A stretch of 64,000 nucleotides of DNA. Source: Armatimonas rosea (GTDB taxonomy: Bacteria > Armatimonadota > Armatimonadia > Armatimonadales > Armatimonadaceae). The DNA is taken from positions 248,001-312,000 of the forward strand of contig NZ_JACHGW010000002.1 in the NCBI RefSeq assembly GCF_014202505.1. Reading direction: 5' to 3'. The notes under the pieces are model-generated. The model saw only the letters and a program-made list of their open reading frames with translations, was not told the origin of the DNA and did not search any database. Positions 55,180-63,025 of the stretch are shown here, piece by piece. The position numbers were made by a program, and so were the translations under genes. Numbering within the stretch: position 1 is the first letter of the stretch; each line of letters begins with the position of its first letter.

Positions 55180-56288
55180 AGGCCCAGTGCCTCCAGGCGT
55201 GCACGCATCGCGGCGGCGGTGTGGACGACTCTATGGCGCTCGATGCTGCCCCTTGCCTTCTCGCCGAGGGCTTGGGCGGCCTCGTGGAAGTCGTAGACAG
55301 AGCGCAGGCGACGCGCGGCGTGCTCGAGATCCGGCTCGGCCCAGAGCTGCCCGGCTTCGTAGGGATAGAGAGTCTTCTCCAAGGGCTTGAGCGTGAAGTC
55401 TACGGGCAGGCTATTGTCGGCGTTCAGGAACTCCGTGTTGCCCGACCAGTTGGTCGCGATCACCGGCTTGCCCAGCGCCAGCGCCTCTAAAAGATGCAGA
55501 CCAAAGCCCTCGGCACGGTGGAGCGAGACAAAGGCATCGCAGAGGGAGAGGAGGCTCGCTTGCTCGGGGAGGGTGAGCGTCCGGTCGACGAAGGTCACCG
55601 GGAGGCCGGTCGCGGCCCGGCGGAGCGCTTCTGCCTGGGCAGGATGGTTCTCGGCGTGCAGGGTCTTGATGGCCAGGTGCCCCCGCTCGCCGTCGGCGAA
55701 GGCCTGGGCAAACGCCTGGAGCGTCCCCTCGGGGTTCTTACGGTAGACGTTGCTGTCGTAGTCAAAGGCGGTCAGAAAGAGTGTCGCATCGTCGGGGAGA
55801 GCAAAATCGGCGCGGGTGAGGCGGGGATCGGGCTGGGGCGGGGTGAAGGGGTAGGGCAGGAGCTGGACCGGGCAGGGGCACTTGGGCGCGATCGCATCGC
55901 GGCAGAACGTGCTGGTCACCCAGAGCTCGTGGAACCTGGCGAGGCAGGGGACAAGGCGGTCGGGGAGCTCTGGGGTCTCCCAGAACCACACCCCGATATT
56001 GCAGCGTCCGGCAAAGTAGCTCTCGCCGTGCTGCTGTGCCAGCGCCTCGACCGAGTCCGTGTTGAGGGTCACGAGATTGACGGCATAGGGATTGGGGTGG
56101 TTGAGCGTCACGGGGAGCCCGGTCGCCTTGGCCGCCTCCAGAAACGCTGCCGAGGCCGCCGCAACCCCGCGAACTCCCTCGAAGTGCCCGCTCACGTTCC
56201 ACCCGAGCGGGAGCTTGGTCTGGGCGGGGTCGCGCAGGAAGCCACGGCGCTTCCACGCCGAGGCAAGACGGTAGAGCGCCGTGGTCAC
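55173..56288 (-). CDS. GT4-like glycosyltransferase
   Basis: 371 residues from GTG 56288, which overlaps the upstream stop by 4 bases (GTGA). The C-terminal GT-B half shows AEGFGLHLLEALALGKPVIATNWSGNTEF, the E-x7-E nucleotide-sugar motif of GT4 enzymes. Earlier segments NIGVWFWETPELPD and ELWVTSTFCRDAI match mannosyltransferase-like proteins of O-antigen/EPS loci. Donor and acceptor unknown. Cytoplasmic face of the membrane. Confidence 0.9.
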   Translation of the reverse strand: MTTALYRLASAWKRRGFLRDPAQTKLPLGWNVSGHFEGVRGVAAASAAFLEAAKATGLPVTLNHPNPYAVNLVTLNTDSVEALAQQHGESYFAGRCNIGVWFWETPELPDRLVPCLARFHELWVTSTFCRDAIAPKCPCPVQLLPYPFTPPQPDPRLTRADFALPDDATLFLTAFDYDSNVYRKNPEGTLQAFAQAFADGERGHLAIKTLHAENHPAQAEALRRAATGLPVTFVDRTLTLPEQASLLSLCDAFVSLHRAEGFGLHLLEALALGKPVIATNWSGNTEFLNADNSLPVDFTLKPLEKTLYPYEAGQLWAEPDLEHAARRLRSVYDFHEAAQALGEKARGSIERHRVVHTAAAMRARLEALGLC

Positions 56289-58819
56289 CGCAAGAGGTCC
56301 ACGAAGGGCTCCAGGAGAGTCTCCAGAGGGAGGGCGCTCTGCCACTGTGACGCCTGTCGCCCCACCCGATCCGCGAGCAGGCGGCGGCGGGTCTCGGGGG
56401 CGCTCAGGACCTGCTCGACAAAGGCGACATAGCGTGCGGCGCACTGCGCGGGGTCGTGCTCGGTCGCGATCACCTGGTAGGCCCCCGCCGCAAGCCGTTC
56501 CCGGTAGGCAGTGTCGGTGAGGAGGAGGCGCAGGGCGGCCTCGATCTGCTCCACCTCGGTCTTGGGGTCCGTGGGGATCGGGAGCTTGTGGACGGCGGTC
56601 TCGGGGAGCTCGCCAAAGGAGCCGATATCGGTGGTGATGCAGGCACGGCCCCGGCTGAGAGTGCGAACCAGCGCCCCCGAGGTCTCGCCGCCAAAGGGCC
56701 AGCGCAGGCACAGGCAGATATCCGCCGCGTCGATCCAGTCGTAGAATGCGGGGACGGGGACATAGCCTGTGACCGTGACACACTCCCCCAGGCCGCGCTT
56801 CTTGATCTCGCTGGCAAAGTCTCCCACAAAGGCGCTATCCGGTCCCAAGAAGACCAGGTGCAGCTTGCCGCGCTCAGGCTGGAGCCGCGCAAAGGTATCG
56901 AGGAGGGGGACACTGCGCTTGGTGGCATGGATGATTCCCCCCGTGAGAAGGATTTTTGCGTCCTCCGGCAGGCCCAGCCGCTGGCGGAGCGCCCGCCGCT
57001 CGGCCTCGGTGGGGAGCGGTGCCTGGGTGGAGAGATCGACCAGCATGGGGATGTAGGTGATAAAAGGGTTGTCGCTGCCAAACTCTTGCTGCGCCCGGGT
57101 CGCCGCCCACTTGCTATGCAGGATCACCCCGAGCGAGCGCGTGAAGATGCGGCGGTTGCTGAAGCGCTCCTTGGCGGGCAGGCTCCCCAGATCGCTGGCA
57201 CGGAGCGCGGCCACGCGAAGCGCCTCCTGGGGGCCGTAGTGGTGGCGCAGCTCTTCGGCCACATCGACACCACGGACGGGGTTGTGTTCCAGATAGGCCA
57301 GCAGGCCATTGAGGTTGTAGTCGTGGAGGACCGTGATCCCGGGCCAGCGGCGCATCAGGCCGTACTCGGCGGCGTGGTGGGGGCTGTTGCCGATGTGGTA
57401 GAGCAGGAGGTCGAGGGGCTCGCCGCTCTCAAGCCGACGCTCCAAGCCCGAGAGGCGCTGTAGGGGGAGCGGGGCAGTGGGCTTGGGAGCATCGTTGCTG
57501 ACCAGCAGGGTCTGCGACCAGTGCGCCTCCAGATAGGGAAGGATCTCGGCGGTGTAGTCCGCGACCCCGGACTCACGGGGAGGCAAGGGGCTCAGTGTCC
57601 CCACCCGGAGCTTAGGTGCCGGTGCGAGGCGGCGCAGGGCCGGGTTGGCTCCCAGGGTCGGGAGTGCCAGGGCAAGCACCGCCGCCGTGCGCTCCGCACA
57701 GAGCGCCCAGGTGAAGCGTCCCGCCAGCGGGAGCGACTGTGCGGCCAGCTCGGTGCGCCAGGCGGTGTCGGTGAGGCCGTGGGTGATGAGCATGGCCAGG
57801 GCATCAAGGTCGGTGCCCTCGAATAGCGCCTCGGGGAGGGGGAGCACCTCGGGCAGCGACGAGTTATCCGCGGCGATACAGGGAGCGCCACAGGCCAGCG
57901 CCTCCGCCAGCGGGAGCCCAAAGCCCTCGTACAGCGACGGAAACACAAAGAGGCGGCAGAGCCCATAGAGCGCCCGTAGCTCGTCGTCGGTGACAAACCC
58001 TGTCAGGATCACACGCGTGCCCACCCCACACTCCGCCGCGAGCGCCTCCAGCTCCTTCCGGGTGGGTTCTGAGAGCTTGCAGGCCAGCACCAGGGGGCAG
58101 TCGCGCTGGAGCTCGGGGGAGAGGCGGGCGTAGGCGCGGATCAGCCCCTCCATGTTCTTGCGCCAGGTATCGCCGCCGGTGTAGAGCAAGAAGCTCTCGC
58201 CCAGCCCCCAGCGTGCCGTCAGCGCCGCGCTCCACTTAGTGCGCTCTGTACCCTCCAGCGGGCAGAAGAACGGCGCGACCCCTGCGTAGATCGTGTGGGT
58301 CTTGTGCTCGGGGACCTTGAGGAGCCGGATCGTGTCCTGGCGGGTCGCCTCCGAGATCGCCAAGACGCGGTCGGCGTGGGCGATATTCTCCAGCATCCGG
58401 CGGTAGCGCTGCTCGGTGGGGCTTCCCGGCTCGAAGTGCTTCTCGCCGTGTAAGAGTGGGATTAAGTCGTAACTGATTGTAATAAGTGGTACAGGGAGCC
58501 GGTGAAACGCGGGCAGGGTCGCGCCCTCCCACTCGATCGGGCTGGGCAGGAAGAAGGCATCGAGCCCTGCCACCAAGACCGCCACTTCGTAGAGGGCCTC
58601 GGCCTGTGCGGGCTGCTGGAGGTCTAGCGGCAGGAGCCTCACCTCGCGCCCAGTGAGCGTGAGCTCGGGAGCGGGGAGGTGGGCGCTGCCAAAAAAGACA
58701 TACTCGTGCTCGGGGTGGCTTTCGAGAAGTGCGGCTAGTAGCGCTCCGACATAGCGCCCGATCCCGCGGTGACGAGACCCCTCGGTCTGGAGGGCCTGAA
58801 GGTCGATCCCGAGCCTCAT
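56285..58819 (-). CDS. two-domain GT4 glycosyltransferase
   Basis: 844 residues: two GT-B units in one chain. Unit 1 (1-375) opens GIDLQALQTEGSRHRGIGRYV and carries SLYEGFGLPLAEALACGAPCIAAD. Unit 2 (about 395-800) opens LRVGTLSPLPPRESGVADYTAEI and carries HDYNLNGLLAYLEHN, AADICLCLRWPFGGETSGALVRTLSRG. In unit 2 the E-x7-E region reads GETSGALVRTLSRG, so it differs from unit 1. Such tandem enzymes often add two sugars alternately to a repeat unit. Overlaps both neighbours by 4 bases. Confidence 0.9.
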   Translation of the reverse strand: MRLGIDLQALQTEGSRHRGIGRYVGALLAALLESHPEHEYVFFGSAHLPAPELTLTGREVRLLPLDLQQPAQAEALYEVAVLVAGLDAFFLPSPIEWEGATLPAFHRLPVPLITISYDLIPLLHGEKHFEPGSPTEQRYRRMLENIAHADRVLAISEATRQDTIRLLKVPEHKTHTIYAGVAPFFCPLEGTERTKWSAALTARWGLGESFLLYTGGDTWRKNMEGLIRAYARLSPELQRDCPLVLACKLSEPTRKELEALAAECGVGTRVILTGFVTDDELRALYGLCRLFVFPSLYEGFGLPLAEALACGAPCIAADNSSLPEVLPLPEALFEGTDLDALAMLITHGLTDTAWRTELAAQSLPLAGRFTWALCAERTAAVLALALPTLGANPALRRLAPAPKLRVGTLSPLPPRESGVADYTAEILPYLEAHWSQTLLVSNDAPKPTAPLPLQRLSGLERRLESGEPLDLLLYHIGNSPHHAAEYGLMRRWPGITVLHDYNLNGLLAYLEHNPVRGVDVAEELRHHYGPQEALRVAALRASDLGSLPAKERFSNRRIFTRSLGVILHSKWAATRAQQEFGSDNPFITYIPMLVDLSTQAPLPTEAERRALRQRLGLPEDAKILLTGGIIHATKRSVPLLDTFARLQPERGKLHLVFLGPDSAFVGDFASEIKKRGLGECVTVTGYVPVPAFYDWIDAADICLCLRWPFGGETSGALVRTLSRGRACITTDIGSFGELPETAVHKLPIPTDPKTEVEQIEAALRLLLTDTAYRERLAAGAYQVIATEHDPAQCAARYVAFVEQVLSAPETRRRLLADRVGRQASQWQSALPLETLLEPFVDLLR

Positions 58820-59223
58820 GGTCGCTCCTGCTGCTCTTGCTTGAGGAGGGCGAGCTGCTCCTCAAGCTCCGCGATCCGCAGGCTGGCCTGGTGCGCGAAG
58901 CTATGGGCCGCGTCCAGCTCGCGCCGGTAGCCTTCGAGGACATTCTGGACGCTGTGATTGAAGAGCACCTGTCGCCGCAGCAGGGGGAAGAGCAGGGCGC
59001 GGCGTAGCACCTTGAAGAGGAGCTTGTGCGGGGGCCAGTTCCCGAGCTGAAAGGCGAAGTAGAGGTTGGGAAGCTCCAGAGCCGCTGGCGTGCGGGGGGC
59101 TTGGAGCCCCGCGACACCGCCCGCTCCCAGCGTGCTCGTGTCGGTGGGGGAGGTCGGGGCTATCTGGCTAGCGCGGGCGACATCCCGCATGCGCGTGAGG
59201 AGAGGATGTTCAGGTTCGTTCAT
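58816..59223 (-). CDS. small protein with C-terminal coiled coil
   Basis: 135 residues from ATG 59223. The N-terminal half is Ala/Pro/Thr-rich; then LYFAFQLGNWPPHKLLFKVLRRALLFPLLRRQVLFNHSV forms a basic amphipathic or membrane-associated stretch, and residues 95-132 are a heptad-like coiled coil (LRIAELEEQLALLKQEQQ). It overlaps the FkbM-like gene by 14 bases and the tandem GT4 by 4. The shared coiled-coil tendency with neighbours suggests an assembly partner of the glycosyltransferases. Confidence 0.65.
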   Translation of the reverse strand: MNEPEHPLLTRMRDVARASQIAPTSPTDTSTLGAGGVAGLQAPRTPAALELPNLYFAFQLGNWPPHKLLFKVLRRALLFPLLRRQVLFNHSVQNVLEGYRRELDAAHSFAHQASLRIAELEEQLALLKQEQQERP

Positions 59224-60376
59224 GGGAAAGATCAATAAGCGGGAGGCCCATCAGGAGCGCGTGCTGCTGCTCAAACGAGGCATGTGTCGGGACTCCGTCT
59301 TGGAGGAGCTCCGCGTGCCGGCCTGCGCGGTAGCCCTCGGTGCTGGTAAGGGCGCGGAGCGGGGGGCAGAGCCGCTCGCGGCGGACAAAAAACGCATTGA
59401 CACCGCTCTCGCTACAGCCCACAAAGGCGTAGCCCTTGCGCTCCCCTAGGGCACAGAGCGCGGCCAGCGACGCGCCAAAGTAGATGCCCGACGGGTGGGC
59501 GTCGCGCTTGACAAACGCGGGGTCGTAGGGGACCACTACGGCCTTCTCTGGGCCGAAGCGGTAGTTGAACTCAATGACGACGATATCCGCCGTGGTGCCG
59601 GTAATCGCCTCCCAGACCCAGTAGTCGTTGCCGTCGATATCGATAGAGAGCACCCCGATCTCTCCCGCGGCACCGTTGGCCTCTAAAAGGGAGTTGATGT
59701 TCTCTCGCGTGATAAATGCCTCCACGATCCCAAGCTCGTGCCACTGGGCAATGCTCTGCTGGCGCAGGGCCGCGACCGCCTCGGGGTTGCCTTCCAGCAC
59801 GAGCCCGCTCCAGCTCCAGCCCGCACTGAGGAGAAAGCGGGTGTTGCTCTGGGTGTAGTCCTCGATCCCGAACTCCACAAAGAAGCGGCTGCGGGGGGGG
59901 ATCAGGGTGAGGAGCCAGGCGAGAATGCCGTCCTCGCCAAACTGGGAGAAGACCTGAAACTCCGCATCGTGGAGGGTGGTGGTAGGGCGAGGGGCGACCT
60001 GGCGCGCCTCGATCCGTCCCAGCGCCGTGCGGGTGGCCTCGCGGGTGGGGGAGTCGGCATCCCAGGCCTGGTGGAGCCGGGCCGCGGCCTGCTCCGCCCA
60101 AGTGGCCCGTGCCTGTGCCTGGCTGAGCTCGTGGAGAAGCGCCTCGAACTCGGCGCGGCGGCCGGTCGTGCTCGCCTCCTGGTGGGCGTGTAGGCGGGCG
60201 AGCTCGGTGCGTAGCTCGGCCCCCTGCGCCGTGAGCTGCGCGGTCTGCTCGAGGAGCTGGGCGTTTTGGCTTGCCAGAGCGGCCACGGCAGTCTGCAGCT
60301 CCTGAAGCCGAATCGCGCTCTCTTCGATCCGCCAGAGCCGCTGACGCAGGGGGGTGAGCCAGCGCTTGATCATCAT
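59210..60376 (-). CDS. FkbM-like methyltransferase-fold protein with N-terminal coiled coil
   Basis: 388 residues. Residues 15-110 are a Gln/Ala/Leu-rich coiled coil (LQELQTAVAALASQNAQLLEQ onward). Residues 130-330 have a SAM-fold-like core seen in EPS loci: FSQFGEDGILAWLL, FFVEFGIEDYTQSNTRFLL, GLVLEGNPEAV, LSIDIDGNDYWVWEAI. FVEFG replaces the usual glycine-rich motif I, as in FkbM-type proteins. It may methylate a sugar, or act as a scaffold. 40 bases after wzt. Confidence 0.78.
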   Translation of the reverse strand: MMIKRWLTPLRQRLWRIEESAIRLQELQTAVAALASQNAQLLEQTAQLTAQGAELRTELARLHAHQEASTTGRRAEFEALLHELSQAQARATWAEQAAARLHQAWDADSPTREATRTALGRIEARQVAPRPTTTLHDAEFQVFSQFGEDGILAWLLTLIPPRSRFFVEFGIEDYTQSNTRFLLSAGWSWSGLVLEGNPEAVAALRQQSIAQWHELGIVEAFITRENINSLLEANGAAGEIGVLSIDIDGNDYWVWEAITGTTADIVVIEFNYRFGPEKAVVVPYDPAFVKRDAHPSGIYFGASLAALCALGERKGYAFVGCSESGVNAFFVRRERLCPPLRALTSTEGYRAGRHAELLQDGVPTHASFEQQHALLMGLPLIDLSHERT

Positions 60377-60416
60377 CGCCTCTTTGTAAGCTCTATTTTA
60401 GGTCGTGTCAAGCGCA

Positions 60417-61811
60417 TCACGCGGGGCGCTCCCACTCGACCGGGAGAAATACCCGCCCGTGGGTGACTCGCTCGTGGGTGACCGTAAAGCGCACGGCATC
60501 GTCGAGCTGGTCCTCCGGTGCCGCCGACCACTCGGGCTGGGTGGAGTCCGGGTAGAGGTTGACCTGGACACGGTACTCCCCTGCTGGCAGGGCGAGGAAG
60601 GGGAGCGTGAAGTGGAGCACGCCCTCGCCTTGGCTCTTGGCAAAAGAAATCTGATGGTCGTAGTTGCTGGTTGTAAAGAGATGCTGGTTGTCTTTAGTAT
60701 CAAAAATATCAAAGCCAATCGCAGGCTCGGGGAGGGGCTTGGGCGAGCGCCAGGCGATCTCCACGGAGAGCCGATCGCCGCACTTAAAGCTGGTGCGGGG
60801 CACGCCTTGGGAGTCGCGGAGGGTGACATGGGTGAGGCGGGCGCGGTTGGGGTCTTGCTTGCGCTCGGCCTCCGCGGCTTGGAGGAGGGCCTCGGCGGCG
60901 GCGCGCTCGGCCTCCAGGGCAGCGAGACGCTCTTGCTCGGCGCGCTCGGCCTCCTCGGCCTCGCGCTGCACCCGCTCCGCCTCTTGCCGTGCCTCTTCTT
61001 CCACGCGGCGCTTCTCTTCCTGCTGCGCCTCCCACTCCACGGGGTAGAGCCGCGCAAACTCGGCGTCCTCCCGCTCCCCGATCACCTCGTGGTAGTGGGC
61101 GATCGCCTCGGCGGTGGGGCCGATAAAGCGTGCCTTGCCATGGTCCAGCCAGACACAGGTCTCGCAGAGGAGCTCCACCTGGCCCAGGGAGTGGCTCACA
61201 AAGCAGACCGTCCCGCCTTTCTTCACAAAGTCTTTGAGGAAGCGCAGGCACTTGTTCTGAAAGAGCGCATCCCCCACGGCCAGGACCTCGTCAATGAGTA
61301 GGATCTCCGGGTCCAGGTGCGCGACAATGGCAAAGCCCAGGCGCATGTACATCCCCGATGAGTACCGCTTGACGGGGGTCTCCATGAAGTCCGCGAGCCC
61401 GGCAAAATCCACGATCCGGTCGTAGCGCTCGTGGACTTGCTGGCGCGAGAGGCCCAAGATAGAGCCCGCCAGGAAGACATTCTCCCGCCCGGAGAGATCG
61501 GGATGGAAGCCCGCCCCCACCTCGATCAGCGCCCCGACTCGGCCATGGACCGCGACAGTGCCCTCGGTGGGCTTGAGGATTCCCGTGAGGAGCTTCAGGA
61601 GCGTGGACTTGCCGCTCCCGTTGTGCCCGATAATCCCCACCGGCTGGCCCGGATGCACGACGAACGAGACATCGTCGAGCGCCAGAAACGAGCCCTTGGG
61701 CTGCTTCTCCCCCCGGAGCTGCCGGGCGAAGCGCTCGCGGAGGTCGCCCTGCGCCGTGTTCCGGGCGAAGCGCTTGGAGACCTTCTCGACAACTAGGGCG
61801 GGCTCGCTCAC
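60417..61811 (-). CDS. wzt: polysaccharide ABC exporter ATPase, Wzt-like
   Basis: 464 residues from GTG 61811. Residues 1-245: Walker A GHNGSGKSTLLKLL, signature KRYSSGMYMRLGFA, Walker B EILLIDEVLAVGD, and the TagH/Wzt-typical FLALDDVSFVVHPGQPVG. Residues 258-325 are a long Glu/Ala/Arg coiled-coil linker (EEKRRVEEEARQEAERVQRE and on). Residues 330-455 form a Wzt-C-type beta-sandwich that recognises the glycan end. The linker is unusual; Wzt normally joins the domains directly. The Wzm permease is not in the window. Confidence 0.92.
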   Translation of the reverse strand: MSEPALVVEKVSKRFARNTAQGDLRERFARQLRGEKQPKGSFLALDDVSFVVHPGQPVGIIGHNGSGKSTLLKLLTGILKPTEGTVAVHGRVGALIEVGAGFHPDLSGRENVFLAGSILGLSRQQVHERYDRIVDFAGLADFMETPVKRYSSGMYMRLGFAIVAHLDPEILLIDEVLAVGDALFQNKCLRFLKDFVKKGGTVCFVSHSLGQVELLCETCVWLDHGKARFIGPTAEAIAHYHEVIGEREDAEFARLYPVEWEAQQEEKRRVEEEARQEAERVQREAEEAERAEQERLAALEAERAAAEALLQAAEAERKQDPNRARLTHVTLRDSQGVPRTSFKCGDRLSVEIAWRSPKPLPEPAIGFDIFDTKDNQHLFTTSNYDHQISFAKSQGEGVLHFTLPFLALPAGEYRVQVNLYPDSTQPEWSAAPEDQLDDAVRFTVTHERVTHGRVFLPVEWERPA

Positions 61812-63025
61812 AGCTTGAAGATACTGCGCAGGAAGAAGAGCCCCTGCACCCCTCCTACCACTTGATTGATCACCGTGTTGGGGTCGGCGTGGCGCACCGA
61901 CGGAACATAGACAAGGTCTTGTGGCTTGATCTCGGGGTTGCGCTCGGGCTTGAAGTCCTTGAGGTACTTACCCCAGTCGAACTCCCCCAGCAGGGTGTAC
62001 TTGCCATCGGGGCCAAGGCGTGCGATCTTGATCGCCCCGATCCGCGCCTGACCGGTGGTGACACTGGCATTGGCCATGACATCTTGCAGGTACATCTTGC
62101 GGTCTTGGGGGATCGGGTACTTACGCGAGCCGCCCAGCTCACCCCAGACATAGACAAAGTCTTGGGAGGCGGGAATCTCGAGCGTATCCAGGTCCTGAAG
62201 CGGAACCTCGGGGATGGTCTCGTCGGTGAGGAGTGCGTAGAGATCGAGCTTGGTGGTGGTCTCAGGGGAGCTCACATCGCCGGGTACTGTCTTGCGCTTG
62301 AGGAGCACGTGGCGCAGGTCGCCGGAGGCATTGGTGACCGTGTAGCCAAACTGGGTGAGGACAGCACGTACCCCAAAGCGCTCGTCGATCTCGTGCAGGC
62401 CGCGTGGCCCCTCGCCCTTGATAAACAGGCGCTTGCGGAGCGGCTGGTCCATGGTGAGCGTGTCGCCCTCCATCAGGAGAATATTCTGCGGGTGGTCGGG
62501 GCTCTTGAGAATCCCCACGATATCGAGGGTAAGCGGCGCGGGGCGGTTGGGGTTGAGCAGGCGGACGGTGATGCGGTCGGGCTGGGGAATCCCCCCGAGG
62601 AGGGTGAGGAGCTCCGTGACACGCCAGCCGTTCTTGAGGTCCAGATCGCGGCCCCAGGTCGCGTTGCCACGGACATAGATCCGCCGGATACGGGTGCCGA
62701 CCAGCGCCACTTGCACCTGGCCGGGGCGCAGGCGCAGCTTGCCCTCTTTCTGGAGCGCCTCGGTGAGCTTGGTGGCGAGCTCCGCACAAGTGAGGCCGCG
62801 CACGGGGACGGGCGTGAGCAGGCGTGGCATCCGCAGGGCACCGTCTATAGGGACGCGCACCGCTCGGTTGAGGTAGCCGTGCCGGTCCACCTCGATCTGC
62901 ACGACATCGTCGGTGTCGAGCTTGTAGTCGGTGGGGACACTGAGGGGTGCGCTGGGGAGGGGCGGAATAGGCGGCTGGGGGGCCTGCACTCCCAAGAGAA
63001 AGAGGGTGGCGAGAAGGGGGGTCAT
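61808..63025 (-). CDS. outer-membrane polysaccharide export protein (Wza-like)
   Basis: 405 residues. Signal peptide MTPLLATLFLLGVQAPQ without a lipobox Cys. The PES domain follows: YKLDTDDVVQIEVDRHGYLNRAVRVPIDGALRMPRL, then ALQKEGKLRLRPGQVQVALVG. Two or three SLBB-like repeats follow (IYVRGNATWGRDLDLKNGWRVTELLTLLGGI; VYVWGELGGSRKYPIPQDRKMYLQDVMANA). It would form the periplasmic/outer-membrane channel. Overlaps GumC and wzt by 4 bases each. Confidence 0.92.
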   Translation of the reverse strand: MTPLLATLFLLGVQAPQPPIPPLPSAPLSVPTDYKLDTDDVVQIEVDRHGYLNRAVRVPIDGALRMPRLLTPVPVRGLTCAELATKLTEALQKEGKLRLRPGQVQVALVGTRIRRIYVRGNATWGRDLDLKNGWRVTELLTLLGGIPQPDRITVRLLNPNRPAPLTLDIVGILKSPDHPQNILLMEGDTLTMDQPLRKRLFIKGEGPRGLHEIDERFGVRAVLTQFGYTVTNASGDLRHVLLKRKTVPGDVSSPETTTKLDLYALLTDETIPEVPLQDLDTLEIPASQDFVYVWGELGGSRKYPIPQDRKMYLQDVMANASVTTGQARIGAIKIARLGPDGKYTLLGEFDWGKYLKDFKPERNPEIKPQDLVYVPSVRHADPNTVINQVVGGVQGLFFLRSIFKL

